Origin: Zonotrichia leucophrys gambelii | Lineage: Eukaryota; Chordata; Aves; Passeriformes; Passerellidae | DNA: 64,000 nt | Reading direction: 5' to 3' | Assembly (NCBI RefSeq): GCF_028769735.1 | Contig: NC_088171.1 | Location: 94,348,912-94,412,911, forward strand | Shown: positions 61,881-64,000 of the stretch, one piece after another | Layout of the letters: the number at the start of each line of letters is the position of its first letter | How positions within the stretch are numbered: position 1 is the stretch's first letter | Notes under the pieces: generated by a model | What the model saw: the letters and a program-made list of their open reading frames with translations, nothing else | The model's database searches: none | What the model was told of the DNA's origin: nothing | Program-made: the position numbers and the translations under genes

Positions 61881-64000
61881 CTCAACCCTCCCACTGTATC
61901 CAGACAAAACAATTCCCTAAACTGGGTAGTTCCATACCTGTTCCATCCCTGAAGTCTAAATTCTACTAAATTAGTAAGCAAATTAAATACACAGGCACTG
62001 GAAATACAATGCTCTCTCTGCACAAATAGTTCAACAGCTGTATTGTGTTCAGGTAGTATATGTGATTTCTGACAACTCATGGTGTCAATTCAGGACTTCC
62101 ATTTCTTAATGCCCTATGCAATCTACAACGAAAAAATATTTCCAATTCATTAATCCCATTACAGTATTTCAGCAAACTGAAGTTCTTGATATTAGTAGAG
62201 TCTTTATATTAGATATTTATTAGGTCCTGCTCTTGGATTTTGGAGGAGTTTGTTTTGTTTTTTACTTAATTGGGTAAATAAAGTCTCATTCCACATAATA
62301 TAAATAATTTTCTTCAGTTTTATGTGGGTGTTGCAGACAGTAAATGAAGATTTATCTGCTGTCCTCCTGAAAAATTGAAGAACATTCATCTCATAGTGAA
62401 ACTGGAGCTGGCAAATCTGGGGTAGGAGAAGAAGCACACTACACAGAAAAGATGAGGCTCATTCTCTTCTGGCCTGACAGAACTGACATTGTGGATGAGA
62501 ACGGCTGAGAAGAAACACTGGCTGAGAAAATGTGAGATTTTTGAGAAAATGTGCGAGTGCACTTTCCCTCTCATACTTCCATTACAGCATAATTTCCTGA
62601 AGAAGATAGAAACGTTGGTAATGTTGGCAACATCACTGACATCTCAGTAACTCCAGGTTCTCTTTTAGTTAGGTGAGTCTTCCTTTATTTTCAGTGAAAT
62701 ATGTCTACTGTTTAAATACAAATACTGTGAACTATTTGGCTCATAGTATCTGATTATTTATTTTTCTTCATGGGTAGAAAAAGGTTCAACACCTTTGCTC
62801 TTACATGATAACAAGCACTAAAGTCTGAGTATTCAAAAATAATAGCTAAACTCCAACAGTAAAATGATAATTATCTTATGGAATATCTTTGCATTTACCT
62901 GGATATAGCAAGTATTTCTTGTTTGAAAAATTAATTTTCACTTTCAAGCGTCTCTGTTGTGGGTCTAGCTCAGTAGTAATTTGGTAGTATTGACAAGTGG
63001 AACCATCCCAAGCCATGACCCAGCTGAGCAGTAATTTCAGAGCTACACTCGTGTGTTGCTCCTCAGTGCAGCAGCCCACACAGGGCATCTTGAAAGGAAA
63101 TTGAACAGGCCCATGGTGGATGCCAGTGAGATGGATGGGCATGATGCAGAGAGGATGACAGTAGAAATCTTTTTTTTTTTCAGTTTTCATACACACTCTT
63201 CCCAACTGCAATTTTCAAAATAATTTCTTTTTTTTTAAACTAGGGCTAATGCTTAACTCGGGGCCATAATCTCAAGGTAGATGGTTGTAATGTGGATTGT
63301 ATTTGTAATGTATTAATAAGAGTTAGTAGAAGTGGTTTATAAACATTTCCAATTGAGAGAATTTTACAGCTAGATGTTATTACTAATTCACTGGTATGTA
63401 GTTACTTATAAAGAATGGCTAGATTTCATTTGTGAACAAGTAAAAAGACTGAAAAGGAGAAAAATTTATTTGTGTCAAGATTGTCATCTCCAAAGTAATT
63501 GTAAGCAGATGTAGAAAGTTTCACAGACTACCAGACAGGGAAATCAGTGATTTTCAAACAAATAGGAATTTATTAATTTTACAGTGCTTTAAGAAAGGCA
63601 AAAGAAGGTATCACTGAGCTTTTCATGAAACTCTGAGCTGTGCCTTCAGCCTGCAGTAATTTATTTCTTATATTCAAAATGAACATAGTCTGATTTTACT
63701 GTCAGTGGAACCTAATCTACTTTTTAAGCTGTATGATTGCCATTGGTAAGTACAGCTCTTAGCTGCGAAACCCTCAAAGACTGCCTGTGTAGTAGGTGCC
63801 AGCCATCTAATACTGTATCCATGAAGCTGGAAGTGAGCACGCCAAATAGCTTTTAGTCCATCTGGGTAAGGAGTAACAGGGAAGTAGTAATGTGAGAACT
63901 GAAACCAATACAAGGAGGTGACAGAGTATTTTTCAGTGGAATGGTGCTTATGTGACAGAGAGCTATGGCAGAGAGGATGCAGAGGAAAACAATGAGAGCA
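61881..64000. other. Unique AT-rich sequence, nothing recognised
   Basis: No gene, RNA or interspersed repeat is recognised up to the end of the window. T runs lie near 63170-63180 and 63228-63236. Confidence 0.45.

Noticed and set aside
1..64000. CRISPR arrays, operons or bacterial mobile systems
   Set aside because: No regularly spaced direct repeats with unique spacers and no clustered long genes; repeat families show that this is vertebrate DNA.

Overview
The window looks like non-coding DNA from a bird, most likely a passerine or another neoavian. The evidence is the repeat content: several 5'-truncated CR1 LINE copies, all read in the avian style with an ATTCTGTG-type 3' terminus, and four solo-type retroviral LTRs of families I know from avian genomes. 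Base composition is AT-rich with few CpG. There are no bacterial-type gene strings: open frames are short, scattered and present on both strands. I could not identify any complete protein-coding gene, tRNA, rRNA or known microRNA. The window is best read as intergenic sequence or a very large intron. Family names come from recalled consensus patterns, because no search could be run.

Layout. Positions 1-26 kb are mostly unique AT-rich sequence. The exceptions are a degraded L1-like reverse-transcriptase fossil near 0.4-0.97 kb, one possible terminal exon on the minus strand at 4.3-4.6 kb, simple repeats, a 45-bp-period degenerate minisatellite at 20.7 kb, and a GC- and CpG-enriched block at 21.8-22.4 kb. 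A CR1 copy lies at 27.1-28.0 kb. Two solo LTRs sit close together at 33.4-34.0 and 34.8-35.9 kb. A repeat-dense stretch runs from 42.4 to 45.6 kb: a 46-base A run, a CR1 3' tip, a solo LTR with an exact 6-bp target duplication, a long CR1 3' half, and a separate CR1 ORF1 (esterase) fragment. Further CR1 pieces lie at 37.9, 47.6 and 52.8 kb. A fourth LTR, of the same family as the one at 33.4 kb but inverted, lies at 53.3-53.9 kb. From 53.9 kb to the end I see only unique AT-rich sequence.

The elements do not form a functional system together. They are a layered record of retrotransposition: a very old L1-like fossil, degenerate CR1 copies of different ages, and younger LTR insertions whose ends are still well defined. 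Short stretches that resemble conserved non-coding elements are noted as inference only. I found no convincing undescribed system.
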